A stretch of DNA of 22,194 nt from an uncultured Bacteroides sp. (GTDB lineage: Bacteria > Bacteroidota > Bacteroidia > Bacteroidales > Bacteroidaceae). The translations under genes and the position numbers were made by a program. The DNA is taken from NCBI GenBank assembly GCA_900551645.1, contig URWP01000019.1:1-22194 (forward strand). Direction: 5' to 3'. The notes beneath the pieces are model-generated. The model was not told the origin of the DNA. It was given only the letters and a program-made list of their open reading frames with translations, and did no database searches. Below are positions 1 through 8,019 of the stretch, piece after piece (position 1 is the stretch's first letter; each line of letters opens with the position of its first letter).

Positions 1-1903
1 CGTCATAACGTGCTACTACGGACAACAGATATTTCATCTGGTAGTTATAGTTCACACGACCAAATACGGAGGCAATGCGGTAGCCTGTCTTTTCTGAGGT
101 TGTTGAAGTTCTTGTTGCACCTGCATTCAGTGTCGGGATATCATCTGTTGGTGAATTTTGGGTCTTGGCTTCCATCTTAAAGTAATTGTAGCCGAAATAT
201 TCACCACCTAACATAACATCCAGATTGTGTTTTTCTTTGAATGTATCTTTGTAGTTCAAAGTTCCATTGACCTGAATCTGGGTATAACGTTCTATTTTGG
301 CACTTGCATCACGTGTATTGTTCGGGGTGGATGATGTTTGGAGTTGATATGATTTATTGAATGTTTCGTATTGGTAATCATAGTGATAAAGTGATGAATT
401 TCCACTGAATACCAATTTCTTAGGAATAATGTCCAAATCAAATCCAAAGTTATAGGTAGATTTTCGTGTTCCGTCTTCACTGGTAAGTTTTTCCCGATAG
501 TATTCCGGGTTACCGTCTCCGGTTCCCCATCCTGAAGCTGGAGTACCGTCTTCGTTGTATGGATTCCAAGTCGGACGTTGTGAACGGGTACGGTAGAACA
601 GTTCGTATGAGCCAATCCACAGTGAAGGCTGTTGTGACCAAGTATAGGTAGCCCCAGCTTTCACATTCAGGAACGGGAATATTTTATAGGTACCATTTAC
701 AGAACCGTTGAAACGTTTATAACCTGTTCCTTTAATCTGACCATCTTCGTTATAGTAACCCATACTGGCCATATAGGTTCCTTTATCGTTTCCTCCTGTG
801 ATATTCACATAATGATCTTGGGTCAGAGTTGTATTGGCAAAAACGGCATCATCCAACAAACCGCTGTAATCCTTGAATAACAGTTGTTTCCCTTCGTAAT
901 AAGGGTCATCCATAACTAGCCATCCTTCATTTCTTAAATAAGAATTTTCACCGGTCAAGTATTTTACGTCAATCAGATCATTTTGTGTTCCGTATCCAGT
1001 CTGTGTATCTACATTGGCTGCTCCCGGTACATTGTTAGTATAACGTTTGTAGCCCAGACGGTTGTAGTAAAGATAATCTTGTGCATTACAGAAGTCATAC
1101 CCCATGCGGGCAAAGTTTACTCCTAATTTGAATTTATAGTTGACGGAAGCTTTTCCTGCTTTTCCGCTTTTGGTTTCAACCAGAATAACACCTCCATTGG
1201 CACGTGCACCATAGATAGCAGTAGAAGCTGCATCTTTCAGGACTTGGATGGATTCAATGTCTGAAGGGTTGATGTCACTCATATTGTCGCGTATGATACC
1301 GTCTACTACGATAAGTGCTTTACTGTTTGATCCTGTAATGGTAGCACCACCACGCAGAGTAATATCAGGTTCTGCACCAGGTTGTCCAGTTGTATTGATG
1401 ACACGCAAACCTGTTACGGAGCCCTGTAAAGCTTGTCCGGCATTACTCATTGCTGCGTTTTTCAATACTTGGTCATCCATTTTAGAGATGGCAGTAGTCA
1501 AAGCTGCACGTTTCTGTGAGCCTCCATAACCGGTTACAACTACTTCTTCCAGAGTTTGGGTGTCTTCTTTCAGAACGATATTGATGGGTTGTCCTTCCCA
1601 TTTGATTTCCTGTGTAGTATAACCTACAAAGGAGATTTCGATGATTGCTCCTTTCTGTACATTAGGGATAGAGAAATCTCCGTCCAGACCTGTGATGGTT
1701 CCATTGGTAGTTCCTTTTACAACTACGGATGCTCCGATAACTGTTTCACCCGATGCGTCTTTTACAACACCGGTACATGTCGATTGTTGTGTAATATGAT
1801 CCACTGCATCGACTTCTGGTGTAGCTAATGCATAAGCAGAACCTGTTGATATCAAGCCTGTTAAGGTCATTAGCATGCTCACTGATTTGAAAGGTTTTAG
1901 CAT
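1..1903 (-). CDS. nanO: SusC/RagA-type TonB-dependent outer-membrane receptor, NanO candidate (C-terminus beyond window)
   Basis: Reading the minus strand from ATG at 1903 gives an uninterrupted frame of 634 codons that runs off the left edge, so the barrel C-terminus is missing. Residues 1-24 form a signal peptide. Residues about 43-115 form a carboxypeptidase-D-regulatory-like domain. The SusC hallmark EEVVVTGYG lies at 119-127, followed by the plug domain (VLKDAAS and IYGARANGGV are visible) and the first barrel strands. SusC proteins form the TonB-driven outer-membrane channel that works with a SusD lipoprotein lid to import glycans. Its own promoter lies at 1993-2023 and a terminator separates it from the sialidase operon. 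Its position beside nan genes suggests it is the sialic acid importer called NanO in Bacteroides fragilis and Tannerella; that is inference from context. The partner (NanU/SusD) should lie just outside the window. Confidence 0.85.
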   Translation of the reverse strand, partial: MLKPFKSVSMLMTLTGLISTGSAYALATPEVDAVDHITQQSTCTGVVKDASGETVIGASVVVKGTTNGTITGLDGDFSIPNVQKGAIIEISFVGYTTQEIKWEGQPINIVLKEDTQTLEEVVVTGYGGSQKRAALTTAISKMDDQVLKNAAMSNAGQALQGSVTGLRVINTTGQPGAEPDITLRGGATITGSNSKALIVVDGIIRDNMSDINPSDIESIQVLKDAASTAIYGARANGGVILVETKSGKAGKASVNYKFKLGVNFARMGYDFCNAQDYLYYNRLGYKRYTNNVPGAANVDTQTGYGTQNDLIDVKYLTGENSYLRNEGWLVMDDPYYEGKQLLFKDYSGLLDDAVFANTTLTQDHYVNITGGNDKGTYMASMGYYNEDGQIKGTGYKRFNGSVNGTYKIFPFLNVKAGATYTWSQQPSLWIGSYELFYRTRSQRPTWNPYNEDGTPASGWGTGDGNPEYYREKLTSEDGTRKSTYNFGFDLDIIPKKLVFSGNSSLYHYDYQYETFNKSYQLQTSSTPNNTRDASAKIERYTQIQVNGTLNYKDTFKEKHNLDVMLGGEYFGYNYFKMEAKTQNSPTDDIPTLNAGATRTSTTSEKTGYRIASVFGRVNYNYQMKYLLSVVARYD

Positions 1904-1992
1904 GGTTAACAAATTTAAAGTAGAATATTAGTTGTTAATTTAGAGTTTTTTGCTTGCAATAGACTTTGTAATATGCTCATTATTAATTTCTG

Positions 1993-2023
1993 CAAATATA
2001 TAAGTTGTTTTCTTAATATCAAA
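1993..2023 (-). promoter_or_regulatory. Bacteroides-type promoter for the susC-like gene
   Basis: On the minus strand, TTTG (complement of 2020-2023) is followed after exactly 19 nt by TATATTTG (complement of 1993-2000). This matches the Bacteroides -33 (TTTG) and -7 (TAnnTTTG) consensus with the preferred spacing. The predicted transcript start is near 1986. Confidence 0.75.
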
Positions 2024-2148
2024 GAATAAAAAGAATTATTTTTATTAAATGCGTTGTAAATGCGCTTATATCTTTTTTAAATTGGCCAAAATTTATATTT
2101 TCTGTTTATAATTGGCAAGGCTACAGCTTTCTGTAAATAAAAAGATGA

Positions 2149-2191
2149 AAAAAATGAGTCTATCTGCTTAAAATGTAAAACAGATAGACTC
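2149..2191 (-). terminator. Rho-independent terminator after the sialidase gene
   Basis: A perfect 11-bp stem (GAGTCTATCTG paired with CAGATAGACTC; arms 2156-2166 and 2181-2191) encloses a 14-nt AT-rich loop. Read on the minus strand, an A and then seven T residues follow the stem. It sits 55 nt beyond the sialidase stop codon, so it ends the nan operon before the susC promoter. Confidence 0.8.
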
Positions 2192-2246
2192 TGATGTTGA
2201 TCTCTAATAGATAAAATAATAATTAACTATGTAGCATCACTGCTTC

Positions 2247-3881
2247 TTATTCTTTTATAATGTCTTTCAATTTAATGCTTTGAAAAGTCATATGGGCTAC
2301 ACTACTTTCATAGAGTATGCCGATGGTTTCCTTGTCAATCATGGTAAGACAAGAATATCCCCAGTTATATCCTTCGTCCAATAACAGTTGGTGTTCCGGT
2401 AGCCAGGTGTTTCCACCGTCCATGCTTATTTTAATGGTAATGTCTTTTCTTTCGGATGTACTGTTCGGATTAGAGAAAATCAATAAATCCTTGCCCAGTA
2501 TGTTGTCTTTTGCCGGAACGCTGATGAGGCTGGCCATACATACCGGTTCTCTCAGGGCTGTGCGTGAGGATTCATGCTCTTTCCAGGTTTTACCCAAATC
2601 AGTTGTTGTATAAACGGCACGGCTTCCACCACGGTTATCACGCATATTCAGCATCAGGACACCTGGAGAAACCTCGGCTACTTGCGCTTCTGTAGTATTG
2701 GTACGTGCATGGTTGTGGATGTGCCAGTTTTTTCCACCGTCTTTGCTATACATGATACCGGCGTTTGGTATACGAGTTTTATCAATGAACTGGATAGGGA
2801 ATACCAATGTCCCATCGCTCATGGTGATACCTCGTCCCGGTCCCTGCAGTAAGAAATACCATTCCGGTTTCTTTACCTGTTCAGTGATATTGATTGGTTC
2901 AGACCAAGTTTTTCCATCATCAGTACTCTTAGCCAATACTAACTGTGCAGTAATATTTCTGTCCATTCCCTGATGAGAACTCCACCAGGCACGCTGGTTG
3001 CCCATACCGTGAGTCCAGGCAGCCACTACCCATACTGTATTGGTTTTGGAGTCTACCAGAATAGACGGGTCGCCTACACCGTTTTGTGCTGAAGGAAGTC
3101 CGTCGTGTTCTCCGAAAGAGAGTGGGAGACGCATTTTTTCCCAAGTCTGTCCTCCGTCTGTGCTGCGGCTAAGTCCTATATCGATGTGTTCTTGCAAATC
3201 TACACTGCTGTTGTAGCGTACATCGTATACACCCAACAAAGTCCCTTTATTAGTGGTAACCAGTCCCGGGATACGGAATGCGGCTGAGCCGTCATCGCCA
3301 GCATGGCGTACACCTACTCCCAAACGGCGGGTAACAGGGCTTTCTGATGCGTCTTTTACCGGATTGATTTTTCCGTCGGTCACTGCTTGGGTAATTTCAG
3401 CAGTAATCGGGGTATTCAGATTTGTATTGGGTTGCATTTCCAGACTTACCCAAAAGAAGTTGATACCAGGGAAAAGATTTTGGTTGCCTTTCAATGTTAA
3501 GGTATGACTGGTTGGCTGGCATTCGTCTTTCTTGATGGAGTAAGACGGGTTGGCGGCCAAGGTCTTTCCCGGAGTATGACTGGAGATATATTCTACGGGA
3601 GCGAAACGTTTTTTGCCTCGGTCTTGAGGGGCTTCTGTACCGCTGTAATAGAGTTTGACAGATTTGATGGCTGACAGAGGAACGTTCTTATCAAATGTTA
3701 CGGTCACTTCGTCCAGCGTCTTGGTATCTTTAGCATCCATCCTCATATAGAAGAGTACATTATCGTTCCGTTCCAGCAGGATAGGAATCTGAGGAGCTTT
3801 CGTATAAATGGTGTCTGCCGCCTGGCTAGCCATGGCTGGCCGCAGACCCAATGTAAGAGAGAAGAATCGCTTCATAATCAT
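2247..3881 (-). CDS. nanH: Exported GH33 sialidase (neuraminidase)
   Basis: This 544-residue protein cleaves terminal sialic acid from glycoconjugates outside the cytoplasm. Residues 1-21 look like a signal peptide with an AxA-type cleavage site (ASQA). Its hydrophobic core is short and contains Arg14-Pro15, which is unusual. Residues about 30-170 match the N-terminal beta domain of Bacteroides sialidases. The GH33 propeller follows: FRIP at 202-205 with Arg203 of the arginine triad, and Asp-boxes (S/TxDxGxTW-like) near 240-247, 319-326, 379-386, 426-433 and 486-493. Asp229 is a candidate acid/base and Tyr509 (EGYNWGYS region) a candidate nucleophile, by family analogy. The length suits Bacteroides single-domain sialidases. 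It is the last gene of the operon, 11 nt after the YhcH gene, and is followed by a terminator. A start at Met3 is equally plausible. Confidence 0.95.
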   Translation of the reverse strand: MIMKRFFSLTLGLRPAMASQAADTIYTKAPQIPILLERNDNVLFYMRMDAKDTKTLDEVTVTFDKNVPLSAIKSVKLYYSGTEAPQDRGKKRFAPVEYISSHTPGKTLAANPSYSIKKDECQPTSHTLTLKGNQNLFPGINFFWVSLEMQPNTNLNTPITAEITQAVTDGKINPVKDASESPVTRRLGVGVRHAGDDGSAAFRIPGLVTTNKGTLLGVYDVRYNSSVDLQEHIDIGLSRSTDGGQTWEKMRLPLSFGEHDGLPSAQNGVGDPSILVDSKTNTVWVVAAWTHGMGNQRAWWSSHQGMDRNITAQLVLAKSTDDGKTWSEPINITEQVKKPEWYFLLQGPGRGITMSDGTLVFPIQFIDKTRIPNAGIMYSKDGGKNWHIHNHARTNTTEAQVAEVSPGVLMLNMRDNRGGSRAVYTTTDLGKTWKEHESSRTALREPVCMASLISVPAKDNILGKDLLIFSNPNSTSERKDITIKISMDGGNTWLPEHQLLLDEGYNWGYSCLTMIDKETIGILYESSVAHMTFQSIKLKDIIKE

Positions 3882-3892
3882 GTGCTGTTTGG

Positions 3893-4339
3893 TTATAATT
3901 TGACTTTTCCGATAAGTTTTCTGATTTTTCCTTCGCCGATGACCGGAGCGTGCGGGTCTTCGGGAAAGACGATGGCGAACTGTCCAGGTAACAGATTTAC
4001 ATACGTAGTAGGTTTATCAGTATATAATGCACAGTCGCCTTCCGCCTGATAAGGTTGTTTTTCTTGTGTCAGGTCTTCGATGGCTTTCCATCCGATAGTT
4101 TCCTTTCCCTCCAATAGGATATGTACATCAATGTATTCATGGTGCAGTTCCAATACTTGTGTTTCGGCAGTTACACAGGTCGGATTCACATTGTTGATAA
4201 ACAGTTTGTCTCCTTCCAGTTCAATACGTCCGCAGGGTGTATGCAACAGGTCATGTGTCTTTACATAATCGAAAAGCTTCTTGAAGAGCGGGTGGAGAGA
4301 TTCTACTCTTCCGCTGTTCTGTAAGTTAGATATTATCAT
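3893..4339 (-). CDS. YhcH/YjgK/YiaL (DUF386) family sugar anomerase-like protein
   Basis: This is a 148-residue cytosolic protein with no signal peptide. It has the cupin-like DUF386 fold signatures: ELHHEYIDVHI at 64-74, LEGKETIGW at 76-84, and FPEDPHAP at 125-132, with Glu64, His67 or His73, and His130 as candidate metal ligands. E. coli YhcH (NanQ), also encoded in a nan operon, is reported to speed ring opening of N-acetylneuraminate so the aldolase receives its open-chain substrate; the same role is inferred here. The gene lies 16 nt after the MFS gene and 11 nt before the sialidase gene, so co-transcription is very likely. Other DUF386 members serve in beta-galactosidase or biofilm contexts, so the precise sugar is not proven by sequence. 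Confidence 0.9.
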   Translation of the reverse strand: MIISNLQNSGRVESLHPLFKKLFDYVKTHDLLHTPCGRIELEGDKLFINNVNPTCVTAETQVLELHHEYIDVHILLEGKETIGWKAIEDLTQEKQPYQAEGDCALYTDKPTTYVNLLPGQFAIVFPEDPHAPVIGEGKIRKLIGKVKL

Positions 4340-4355
4340 AGTCTTTTTTCTTTGG

Positions 4356-5591
4356 TTATTCTATATTATCGGCTTTAGGACGGAGGAAGTACAGTTGGGC
4401 ACAGAGTGCGACTGCTACTACGATAGCCAGCATAGCGAATCCCATTCCTAAATTACCTCCGTCACCCCATTGGCCTAGCAGGTCTGTAATGGCAGCGCCG
4501 GCAAATACTCCGGTCATGTTCATGACACCGTAAGCTGTAGCCCGTTGTTTGGCAGATACGAACTGGCAAAGGATAGGCATGTTATTGGCATCGAAGATAC
4601 CATAACCGATACCGAACAGCAGACCGGCACCTACTACGGCTACCAGGCTGTGTCCGAATCCCAACAGCAGCAGAGAAGGAATAGTCAGTCCCAACCCGAT
4701 AGCACCTGTATAGATACGTCCACGAAGGTTACGTTGTACCCATTTGTCGGATAGCAGACCACCTGTCAATACACCGATAAACGATGATACGGCAATGGTA
4801 ATGGTAGAGAGTGGTCCCGCTTGTGACATAGGTAGATTCAGGTTCTCGGCAAACAGGGTCGGCAACCAGTTTTTAGTGGCCCATCCTGGCAGACTCGGTG
4901 CCGCGAAATACAGTAGAATTACCCAAAAGGCAATGTTGCTGAACAGCATGCGAAGGCTTTGGAAGATATTGACTTTCTGTTCTTCTGTATTGGTAGATTG
5001 TACAGGAGTTACAGGTTCACTCTTCTTGTCACGCAGGAAAAGCATCAGGATAATGGCGTATGCGATACCGATGATTCCGAACCAATGGAAGGTAGTATGC
5101 CAAGAGAAAGCAGCTGCTACTGTGGCACCGAAACCTCCGATGGCTTGTCCGGTGTACAGGCCGGTCATGTGAATACCTACGGCCAGTGAGCGGGAACGTC
5201 CGGTGTGATAGTCAGCTATCAGAGAAAGGCCTGCTGGAATATAGAGTGCTTCGCTGATTCCCATCAGTGCACGCAGCCAGAACACCTGGTTAAAGGTATC
5301 AGCTATTCCCATCAGGTATGTAACTGCCGACCAGACGAAAAGACTGCATACGATTAGCCATTTCCGGTTCAGTCTGTCGGCTATCAGACCTGCTACCGGA
5401 CTCATCAGACCATAAATCCAGAGAAAGACAGCCATAAGCCGACCGAAATTTGCTGCAGACTGTAATTCTGTGATATCAATCTGCATCGAATCTTTCATGG
5501 TACTGAGCATTTGTCTGTCCATATAATTCAATAATGCGACACCCCACAATAAAGCGACGACAATCCAAGGGTAAACGTTCGATTTTTTCAT
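4356..5591 (-). CDS. nanT: MFS permease, probable sialic acid transporter (NanT-like)
   Basis: This 411-residue inner-membrane protein has about 12 hydrophobic segments in two halves joined by a charged loop near 190-210. The first helix carries NYMDRQMLS (about 22-30), typical of the anion:cation symporter branch of the MFS. MFS motif A appears as GLIADRLNRKW (about 68-78) and is echoed in the second half as GGLLSDKW. Members of this branch use proton or sodium gradients to import organic anions such as hexuronates and sialic acid. Its place between the epimerase and YhcH genes matches the nanLET arrangement of Bacteroides fragilis, so import of N-acetylneuraminate from the periplasm is the inferred role. 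Unlike a tight nanE-nanT junction, a 193-nt spacer with a strong hairpin precedes it. No consensus promoter was found in that spacer. Confidence 0.85.
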   Translation of the reverse strand: MKKSNVYPWIVVALLWGVALLNYMDRQMLSTMKDSMQIDITELQSAANFGRLMAVFLWIYGLMSPVAGLIADRLNRKWLIVCSLFVWSAVTYLMGIADTFNQVFWLRALMGISEALYIPAGLSLIADYHTGRSRSLAVGIHMTGLYTGQAIGGFGATVAAAFSWHTTFHWFGIIGIAYAIILMLFLRDKKSEPVTPVQSTNTEEQKVNIFQSLRMLFSNIAFWVILLYFAAPSLPGWATKNWLPTLFAENLNLPMSQAGPLSTITIAVSSFIGVLTGGLLSDKWVQRNLRGRIYTGAIGLGLTIPSLLLLGFGHSLVAVVGAGLLFGIGYGIFDANNMPILCQFVSAKQRATAYGVMNMTGVFAGAAITDLLGQWGDGGNLGMGFAMLAIVVAVALCAQLYFLRPKADNIE

Positions 5592-5784
5592 AAGGAAGAT
5601 TAGGTTTGGACGGCTGGAATCAGATTGTTTTCTGTATTCCGGGCAGTTATTTTTTCAGATAGTAGAATTTTGGTTGTAATGGTAAGTAATGAAGTTTTGG
5701 ACTTAAAGGTTTGAAAAGGTCTTCAGACCCATCCGGAAATCAGAAAGGGTCTGAAGATCATATTAAAAATACAAGAATGAGAAA
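5592..5784. other. 193-base nanE-nanT spacer
   Basis: The only non-coding gap above 130 bases within the lyase-to-sialidase gene run. It contains a strong hairpin with a short T-rich tail on the minus strand (listed separately). I searched for TAnnTTTG on the minus strand and found no match, so how nanT and the genes beyond it are transcribed (read-through or a degenerate promoter) is unclear. Confidence 0.6.
5713..5759 (-). terminator. Strong hairpin after nanE: terminator or attenuator
   Basis: The arms 5718-5730 and 5747-5759 form a 13-bp stem (12 Watson-Crick pairs and one G-T) around a 16-nt loop. On the minus strand the stem is followed by TTTTC and then mixed sequence, so the U-tract is short. 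It lies 25 nt past the nanE stop codon and upstream of nanT. Partial termination would give more NanL/NanE than NanT and sialidase. Confidence 0.6.
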
Positions 5785-6972
5785 TTACAGTTCCGTCAGG
5801 ATTTCCTTGCACAAGGTATATCCTTTTGTCATCATTCTGGGAATATGGAAAGGCCCTTTGAAAAGATTGCCTTTGGCTGGTTGGGCTACACTACCATCCC
5901 GGTGCAGGTAACCGAACCATTCTCCGTACTGTGAATCAGGAAAATGGGCATAGGTCCATTCGCTTATCTGGCGGTGTTTTTGCAGATATTTCGGGTCTTT
6001 GGTAATCTTATAGGCGTATAGTGAGGCGATGATTGCTTCTGTCTGCGGCCACCAGAATTTCATGTCCTGTGAGTAATCCTGCGGAGGCAGGTTCTTGCAG
6101 TCTCTGAAATTGATGATACCTCCATATTGGGGGTCCCATCCCCATTCCCAAGACCAGTTGAAAATGGTCAGTGCCAAATCTATGATATCTTTGTCCTGGT
6201 TACGGTCCATGGCGACATCCAGCAGGAACCAGGCTGTTTCGATGCAGTGGCCCGGGTTGATGGTACGTCCATTGATGGTGTCAATGAATTCTCCTTTTGG
6301 CCCGACTGTTTCCAGTAGGGCTTTGAATTCCGGATGGATGAAATAGTTTTTCAGTGCATGCAGTGATGTATCAATCTGTTCGTCCAGTTCCGGATCATCG
6401 ATGACTTTTTTGATGCGTGAAGCTACGTTGATGAGAATCATGGTAATGGAGTGTCCCTGTGCCTGTACGGTCGGCAGATACTTCGGCTCCAAAATTCCCG
6501 GTGTCTGCAGGAAACGGCGCATGTCCTTGAAAATCTTCAATGCTTTTTCTGCGTAGCTCTTGTCTCCGGTGGCGAGGGCATATTCAGCCATGGCTATGGC
6601 AGCAAAATTTTCGCTGAATACGTATCTTCTCATGCGTAACGGGGTACCGTCGGCAGCTACTTCGAAATACATACGTCCGTTGCGGTCAAAACAATGTTCT
6701 TCGATGAAGTCGAGGGTAGATTTGGCTGCTTCAAGCCATTCCGGACGTGCTTCAATATTGTTGTAGGCGTAGCAGCAGGTAAATGCAAAACGTCCTTGGA
6801 ACCAGACAGATTTAGTACTGTCCATCAATTCTCCGTTCCGGGCAACACATGTGTAGATACCTCCATGCTCTTTATCGACTCCGTAGCGGAGCCAGAACGG
6901 CATGATGTTGGTCAGCATGTCTGTCTTGTACAGTTCTGCCCAGTAGCTTAAATAGGTGCGGGTATCCATCAT
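5785..6972 (-). CDS. nanE: N-acylglucosamine 2-epimerase (AGE/RenBP family), ManNAc to GlcNAc
   Basis: Catalyses interconversion of N-acetylmannosamine and N-acetylglucosamine without phosphorylation, the route used by Bacteroides, in place of the NanK kinase and ManNAc-6-P epimerase of E. coli. I chose the ATG at 6972-6970, giving 395 residues, because it lies 1 nt after the nanL stop (TGA-T-ATG) and the protein then opens in the family's normal way (MMDTRTYLSYW). The longer reading from 6996 would overlap nanL by 23 nt. The protein is an (alpha/alpha)6 barrel. WFQGRF carries Arg61 (chosen numbering), NPGHCIETAW carries His242, and GPFHIPRMM carries His376; these correspond to the catalytic Arg and two His residues of AGE enzymes. 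Repeated GG-Y/I turns (HGGIYT, YGGIIN) fit the fold. The gene is translationally coupled to nanL. Confidence 0.93.
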   Translation of the reverse strand: MMDTRTYLSYWAELYKTDMLTNIMPFWLRYGVDKEHGGIYTCVARNGELMDSTKSVWFQGRFAFTCCYAYNNIEARPEWLEAAKSTLDFIEEHCFDRNGRMYFEVAADGTPLRMRRYVFSENFAAIAMAEYALATGDKSYAEKALKIFKDMRRFLQTPGILEPKYLPTVQAQGHSITMILINVASRIKKVIDDPELDEQIDTSLHALKNYFIHPEFKALLETVGPKGEFIDTINGRTINPGHCIETAWFLLDVAMDRNQDKDIIDLALTIFNWSWEWGWDPQYGGIINFRDCKNLPPQDYSQDMKFWWPQTEAIIASLYAYKITKDPKYLQKHRQISEWTYAHFPDSQYGEWFGYLHRDGSVAQPAKGNLFKGPFHIPRMMTKGYTLCKEILTEL

Positions 6973-6973
6973 A

Positions 6974-7891
6974 TCAGAATTTGTTACAGCGTTCAAAGAA
7001 ATTGATGGCTTCCAGTTCGGCCTTCATGCGGGCTTCTTCTTCGTCGGTCATATTCTGGAACGGAGTACGGTTCTTACCCAAATCTAGTCCGATTAGTTTC
7101 ATGATACGTTTGCCGCCCACGATGTTGCCGCGGTAGTGGCAGATAACATTGATGACTTCCTGTGAGAAGTTCTGCAGTTCGCGTGCCTTTTCGATATCGC
7201 CGGCTTTCCATGCATCGATGATTCCTACCAGGTTGATACCGTTGTAGTTGGTTGTACCGCCGATACCACCTTGTGCGCCACCCATAGCCAATGAAGGAAG
7301 GATAGTTTCGTCCTGACCATGTAGCATGTCGAATTTACCGTTCTTGTAAAGACGGCACTGATTGTATTCATAGATACTTTCGTATGTATATTTGATTCCC
7401 GCAAAATTCGGAATACGTCCGTCTACCGCTTTCAACAGTTCTGTCATTGGCAGGAAAGCACCGTTGAATGCCGGAATGTGGTAGTAGTAGAACGGGAGAT
7501 TCGGAGCGCCGGCCGCAATTTCTTCGCAATATTTCACCAGTTCTTCGATACGTCCTACTTTCGGGAATGGAGGAGCCATGGCACCGATACCCCATGCACC
7601 GATTTTCTGGGCATGTTCGGCCAGCATTTTGCTTGCCTTTACGCAGCAGCTTCCTACGTGTACGATTACTTTGAAGCCTTCAGGTGCTACTTCCATCCAG
7701 CGTTCGGCCAGTTTCATACGTTCCTCTTCGGTCAGCATGTAGCCTTCACCGGATGAACCGTTGATAAATACACCTTTCAGACCGTTTTTTGCCAGCATTT
7801 TGGCATAGGCTTCAATCGGTTCATAATTTACTTCTCCATTTTCATAAAACGGAGTAAAGGGGGCATCAATTAATCCAATGATCTTTTCCAT
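6974..7891 (-). CDS. nanL: N-acetylneuraminate lyase
   Basis: A class I aldolase of the NAL/DHDPS family. It splits N-acetylneuraminate into N-acetylmannosamine and pyruvate in the cytosol. The 305 residues are the normal family length. Visible motifs are the carboxylate-binding GSSGE at 45-49, the catalytic tyrosine in YYYHIPAFNG (Tyr137, aligned with the E. coli NanA YNIPALSG tyrosine), and the Schiff-base lysine in GIKYT (Lys167). The sialate-type YxxHIPA sequence favours NanL over dihydrodipicolinate synthase. Its own candidate promoter lies 36-67 nt upstream. It is followed at 1 nt by nanE, whose product consumes its ManNAc. Confidence 0.95.
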   Translation of the reverse strand: MEKIIGLIDAPFTPFYENGEVNYEPIEAYAKMLAKNGLKGVFINGSSGEGYMLTEEERMKLAERWMEVAPEGFKVIVHVGSCCVKASKMLAEHAQKIGAWGIGAMAPPFPKVGRIEELVKYCEEIAAGAPNLPFYYYHIPAFNGAFLPMTELLKAVDGRIPNFAGIKYTYESIYEYNQCRLYKNGKFDMLHGQDETILPSLAMGGAQGGIGGTTNYNGINLVGIIDAWKAGDIEKARELQNFSQEVINVICHYRGNIVGGKRIMKLIGLDLGKNRTPFQNMTDEEEARMKAELEAINFFERCNKF

Positions 7892-7926
7892 AGTCTTTGT
7901 TTATAAAGTCGTTTATTAAGTAATGG

Positions 7927-7958
7927 CAAAAGTAGTGATTTACTTTTTAAAATGCAAT
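7927..7958 (-). promoter_or_regulatory. Candidate Bacteroides promoter for the nanL operon
   Basis: On the minus strand, TACTTTTG (complement of 7927-7934) matches TAnnTTTG. ATTG (complement of 7955-7958, three of four TTTG positions) lies 20 nt upstream. The predicted start is near 7920, giving a leader of about 30 nt before the nanL ATG. Confidence 0.6.
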
Positions 7959-7977
7959 GATATTATGGGTTTATTTT

Positions 7978-7997
7978 TAAAAACAGATTTGTTTTTA
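7978..7997. terminator. Weak AT-rich hairpin, possible terminator of the mutarotase gene
   Basis: Arms TAAAAACA (7978-7985) and TGTTTTTA (7990-7997) form an 8-bp, mostly A-T stem with a 4-nt loop. It lies 22 nt downstream of the mutarotase stop codon on the minus strand. The U-rich 3' arm resembles the end of a terminator, but stability is low. Confidence 0.3.
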
Positions 7998-8019
7998 TGT
8001 AGTCTGATAAGAAAATTCG

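Larger units (their letters stand above)
1904..2246. other. 343-base intergenic region between sialidase and susC-like gene
   Basis: This AT-rich spacer holds two recognisable elements: the sialidase-operon terminator (2149-2191) and the susC promoter (1993-2023). The inferred leader of the susC transcript is about 80 nt. Immediately before the ATG it contains complementary 7-mers TTAACAA/TTGTTAA (plus-strand 1906-1912 and 1932-1938) that could form a small hairpin near the start codon. In such AT-rich DNA this may be chance. No open reading frame or RNA gene was recognised here. Confidence 0.7.
7892..8019. other. 128-base spacer between the mutarotase gene and nanL
   Basis: The spacer carries a candidate nanL promoter and an AT-rich hairpin that may weakly terminate the mutarotase transcript. 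This suggests that nanL onward can be transcribed independently of the mutarotase gene. Confidence 0.55.

Noticed and set aside
2317..3507. Several open frames antisense to the sialidase gene, with similar ones opposite nanT, nanE, nanL, the PiT gene, purH and gldH
   Set aside because: They follow the codon pattern of the real genes on the other strand and show no domain, signal peptide or start context of their own.
6973..6996. Upstream ATG of nanE overlapping nanL
   Set aside because: The added eight residues are not typical of the family, and the ATG at 6972 sits 1 nt past the nanL stop.
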